Origin: Opisthorchis felineus
Taxonomy: Eukaryota > Platyhelminthes > Trematoda > Opisthorchiida > Opisthorchiidae
Assembly (NCBI GenBank): GCA_004794785.1
Contig: SJOL01007565.1
Span: forward strand, 191,384-255,383
Reading direction: 5' to 3'
Length of the DNA: 64,000 bases
Position numbers and translations under genes: made by a program
Notes under the pieces: generated by a model
Told to the model about the DNA's origin: nothing
What the model saw: the letters and a program-made list of their open reading frames with translations, nothing else
Database searches by the model: none
Shown here: one piece after another, positions 59,671-64,000 of the stretch
Layout: each line of letters opens with the position of its first letter
Numbering within the stretch: position 1 is the stretch's first letter

Positions 59671-61971
59671 ATATTATCAATTTTTTCTACTTGTTTCGCA
59701 GCTCTGACCAGGATAAAATTTGCCAGGCTTTCCGGATACTAGGCCTCATTGGTGGGGCTGAGTAACTGTGTGAACACAAACGAAATATATCTCAGTTTTG
59801 ATGTGGGTGCCGTTCAAATTATCCTATTCCCTTTATCTCTTTCTTTCTCTATGTCGTACAGTAGTACTGTATGACTATTTTCGTATGGAGTATCCAAATG
59901 GGGTATCACCCACAACGTAAGCCCTACCTTCTACCAGCCCGGGCACCCATGCTGCGTCTAATAACAAAGAGGCGCCTGACTGTTTGCACTACATTGGCAA
60001 AAAAACGTAGCTTCTGGCCGCCAAATATTAGGATTTGATCAAATAAAGACGTTTCTAGCACAGGTTGTTCATATAAGAGGTGAAATGACTTTGCTGGTAA
60101 GCACGTAAAAACTAAAAGAGTAGTATTCTCACACATTGTAACATCTGAACGATTATTTTTACTATTATTTTATTTATTGTTTATTGAAAACCCTAAACTT
60201 GGATGTAAGTTAGCCACTGATTGTGTCATCGTGATCAGCAACAGAGAAGGCACATTTGTGTATCGTGTACAACGTAATTCTGTTGTTCGAATTATACCCG
60301 GCGCAGCTGTTGAGCAACGTCTCCGTAAAAGCTGGACAAGCTTCTGCTTCAAAACTTTTATACTGCTGAAATGATGAAAATCACAATTGGTAAAGCCACA
60401 AATACATCATGACCGTAGCCGCGGCAAGCAAACAAGGAAGTCAGGGTATGCAGTTCCCGTTCTATCACACGGATTCTATTAGTTAGGCAGTCAAAGTGCA
60501 TCGCTTACACCATGTTTTGTAGTAACATCTTTTTTTAACCTTTTTGAACAAAGGCAGCTCAACTTTTTTTCTTGTCTGGACATCCATCAACACTGAGACT
60601 GACAGCTGTATTTCTGTACGGTAGACAAAAATTCAAACCAGTCTGTCCCAAGTCGTTTGTCTGATCGAGTACACATCCCTGTTGACCAAGTTAGCACTAA
60701 CCAATCACATGCCTCATCCGGTTTCTTCACTTGACCACGTGATCAGCGTTCAGGTACACTAAGTGATTCAGGATGAAAAAGAATGCGTGAAAAATACGTA
60801 GTGCACATTGATTCAATTGGTTTGAATTGACCAGGTGTACAAAATCGCTAGCCAATGGGCGATGCGATCCACAGTGTTTACCTTTTAGCGAGTGCTCTTC
60901 CTCTTAGAAAGTTTTGTACCTGACATCTTCGAAAATAGAAATCGACACAAGCAGGCGAACGTCTGTACGGTACATTATAGAAAATAATGCGTGGACTCAA
61001 AGCCGTCCTACTGGTTGTGAGAAGTATATCAGAAGCGCGGTTCCCATGTAACAGGACAGATATATATTTTGGCGTTATCCAGCTGCATGAATGACCGTGG
61101 CTCATTTTGTGAGCACAACCACCGGAAGTTTTTACATGGTCTAGCTTAGCTGCAGTGTACAGGTCAACAGTGTGGACTCAATTAATACAGGCCAATTAGA
61201 CGACCACGTTTGTGCAGCACTCTCATGCAAGTGAATTCGATGGTGGACTACCATTCCAGCTGCCGGTTTGCAGCACTTGCCCCAGTCCTCGTACGCCAGC
61301 GTCACGAGTCTGCTCTGTGTAATGGTACTGTGCAAAGACGCCATCTGGAACATGTTGTTCACTGCGAAAATTGACAAGCACGTTATAATCAAACATTTTG
61401 TTTGCCACCCGTTTGAAGCTGCTAAACTCCTAGCCCAGTCGGATTGTCGTCCGGGCCACATGCTTGTCACCACTAAGTGGCTCAGACGCATTTGATAGCC
61501 GTGTATCAATTCTCTACATACCTATTTTCGTCACTTTGGTAACAGCCTAAAGAGGTGTATGAAAAGGTGCACCATGCTGTCGACTTCTGTGGTGAGATAC
61601 AAACCTGGTGACCAAAAATTTTATGAACTAAAGTAAAACGCTTGAATATAATTACTCAAGAGAATGGGGTTCGAACGCAAACTTCCTTGAGGCTAGGCTA
61701 TGAAACCATTCTCTCACGGTTCTCTAATGCATTAAGTACCGAAAACCTAATGCATGTAGGCTAATATTTGTCATCTCCAGTCTGCGCGGAATGTCTGTCA
61801 TCATTTTATACTGATACGAATTTAAATGTGGCGAAATAGTTGCAAACACAGTCGTAAAGCTGTGCTTTCCAAAGGATAACCCAGCTGATCGTAGCATAGT
61901 GAAGAGTCAAACACTGAGACGGGAAACGACACACACTGAAACGGGCGAGAATGACTTTACCTTCATACTAT
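59671..61971. other. No recognisable gene
   Basis: At about 60135-60190 the minus strand ends in a run of AATAA-like units, which could be the tail of a LINE or SINE. Both strands are open at 60170-60374. No other element or gene was identified. Confidence 0.35.
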
Positions 61972-62333
61972 TCACTGACGTAGGACTTTTGGCTTACCAT
62001 CACCATCACTGACGTAATCGGTTTTGTCCATGACCACCCCTAGTTGTCCCTTGTCTGCTGGAAGAATAACGATCTTTTTCATATTTTCGCAATTTTCCCG
62101 CGACACCCCTTTCTTTGTTCGAAAAGGTGTTGACGCATTCGGTTGCACATGATTCCTGAAAGGGTGAGCTGACGAATTTGTTGTTGAGCGTTCTCCCCGT
62201 GTCCGATGGATTTCATTTCTGCTTCTACGCTGAATAAGTACACCGGATTCATGAATGCCCAACTTATCTTGGATTTCATTGTGTTGCGGAGCGTTTTAGT
62301 TTGCCGGCATACTGACCCGACGCAGCTCTCCAT
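61972..62333 (-). pseudogene. Penelope-like element fragment, N-terminal RT region
   Basis: The minus strand reads KKIVILPADKGQLGVVMDKT followed by DY, the conserved segment just before the finger motifs of Penelope-like reverse transcriptases (family form ILPADKG...VVMD..DY). Upstream text (SSAHPFRNHVQPN) is in the same frame for about 75 codons, and a second frame is open from 62333. The frame ends soon after DY and no later RT motifs were found, so the copy is truncated and frameshifted. Confidence 0.7.
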
Positions 62334-62339
62334 ATGGTA

Positions 62340-64000
62340 GTTCGGACGGTTGGGCTGGTGGTTCAGAACTTAGATTGTGACTTACCTGTGGGCCTCCTTC
62401 GTATATGCATTCCAGTGAACAGGATACATAAAAACATAGTCTGTTCTCCTTCGTCACCGAGAAGTGTATCCCATGAAGAGGCCATTCAGTTGTTGGCCTG
62501 GTCGTTTTATGAATACTGAAAATATTGTCCCACTGGTGGATCCATAGTTTGAGGTTATATATGACAGTTTTCGCCTTTTAGTTTGGGTAATGAACCCTCG
62601 AGTCTAAGATTCCGTCGGCAACTCTCCTTAACGTTCACATGTCGAGCAGCCTGAAGATATCTCTCTTCTCCAGGGCTTCATTTGGAAGTGAACAGATGCC
62701 CAATAGTTCGGCGACTGTGGTCATGACATAATTGACGCTTACAGAGGTGGACAATGAGTTCACATAAAATGAAACCATTATCTTTTTGTTTCGTTGTTAG
62801 GCCTTTCAGTTTAATTTGTAAAAAAATATTGTGCGCTTTTGTTTGGGTATTGTGACCTACTAATTAGATGGTTTACCATTCCCCCTAATTCACTTGAGCG
62901 TGTAGTTTGGCGACCAGAGTAGTATTGGTTCCATGTTTGGGATTTACAGTTGCCCAAAAACTAGAAATATACGAATATTTGTCCCTTATTTCCTAATATT
63001 CCTCTTCTGTTTTCTGCGCTTGATATTTGAGTATTTTAGGTGTTCTGGTGTTTTTCGTTCCTAGTTAAATTGTGGCTTGTTCATTCTTTAGATGGCGGTA
63101 TGCGGAAGCGTGGCTGAGTGAAGATGTACCTCAGTTGTCTGTTTCGCTCTGTCGCTAGTTGCAATTCTGTGGTCTTGGTTGACCGGTCGGTTATTGATGA
63201 TTTCATCGTTCTTCAAATTGCTATTATTTTCTATCCCTAGTTCGCGGGAAACTTGAAGGTGGCATGACAATTCATTGGGGTCGTTGTTGGACTTTCTTGA
63301 CAGGTTTGGCGGATGTCACTTCTGTCTCTGGTCTTACCAAGTAATCTAAATTCGCACTATATTTAATGATGAGAGAGAACGGTCTCCCCCATCAATAGTT
63401 CACTGGAAAATTTCTCGACCAGTACGCTGTTGTTGGTATTGTTGTCTCCATTCTTGTTATTTCTCGCCAGCATCTATAGTTTGATCTCGAAATTGGATTT
63501 TTCTTTCCAGCCGTGAAAGTGATCATGTGTTTCTATGTAGAACAATGGACTTGTCGTCGCATTTGTTTCTCGGCGTTGACTAGCCAGTACCATTAAATAC
63601 GGTTAAATACGGTTTCATTATACGTTTATCCACTTATCTGGCGTTATTGCTAGCGGCTGAAACCTACATTGCCTTCATGAATGCGACGTTGCAAGTTGGA
63701 AGGTTGGATCTCGGGCAGCGCTGCGGGTATTCAACGTAGAAAAGTTCATTGCGTGCGCACATATTATACTCAACAGGTGAAATACCTTTGTGTTTCCCGT
63801 TGAGAGACCTATTAGTATTTTGATAAGATCAATATTCATGTTACCCCTTGGATTCCTCAATGAATGGGCAGTTTAAAGGTCTGGTTACATGGAGATCTGC
63901 GGCCTCACTTGTGAGATAGTAAGGTTCGCCTTAGCGTTTAAAATCTCGCCTCATTTTAATGTTTTCGAAAATATTCCGCAGAGACAAAGACCAAGAAATA
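62340..64000. other. No recognisable gene
   Basis: Nothing identifiable. A 12-base tandem duplication (GGTTAAATAC units) lies near 63588-63612. Confidence 0.4.

Noticed and set aside
60170..60374. Frames open on both strands over the same 200 bases
   Set aside because: Symmetric openness and an AATAA-type tail suggest a repeat end, not a gene; the family is not identified.

Overview
The window looks like nuclear DNA of a digenean flatworm (fluke). Most of it carries no gene. It has one clear GPCR exon, many decayed retroelements of flatworm-type families (BEL/Pao, Penelope-like, tRNA-headed SINEs), and a very long TCTA microsatellite broken by an N. The translated tRNA-like repeat at 15090-15162 contains a peptide of the form VRGS(N/H)PTSASRLP. 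I recall this from gene models of opisthorchiid liver flukes, so that family is my best guess, but it rests on memory and not on a search.

Layout. 0-4.6 kb: a promoter-plus-ribozyme-like repeat, a broken BEL/Pao integrase, a second promoter-type repeat copy, and a 317-bp inverted repeat built from two Penelope-type 3' ends. 4.6-11.4 kb: no recognisable gene. 11.4-16.3 kb: a Penelope-like reverse transcriptase remnant, followed by a dense cluster of SINE-like repeats. 16.5-17.7 kb (minus strand): a class A peptide-type GPCR exon. 17.7-48 kb: mostly unannotated, with scattered SINE and ribozyme-repeat copies and one cysteine-rich open frame at 35.2-35.8 kb. 48.4-49.4 kb (minus): a decayed reading frame behind its own CCAAT/TATA promoter. 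50.8-51.3 kb: the microsatellite. 53.6-59.7 kb: more ribozyme repeats, one coding-like decayed frame and two long open frames of unknown meaning. 62 kb (minus): another Penelope-like fragment.

The most interesting signal is a set of hammerhead-ribozyme-like cores in three repeat families. Family H (SINE-like) has eight copies with exactly 26 bases from the CUGAUGA-type box to the end of the GAAAC-type box. The better copies extend to a 45-base type I hammerhead layout: a 6-bp stem I, stem II, and a tiny stem III of two base pairs closed by four bases. Family B has CCAAT and TATA boxes and a 31-base core about 45 bases after the TATA box, so its transcripts would begin with the ribozyme. Family A is the 3' end of a Penelope-like element. 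Hammerheads are known in schistosome SINEs and Penelope-like elements; the new part here would be the number of families and the compact geometry. The intact host gene content is essentially the single GPCR.
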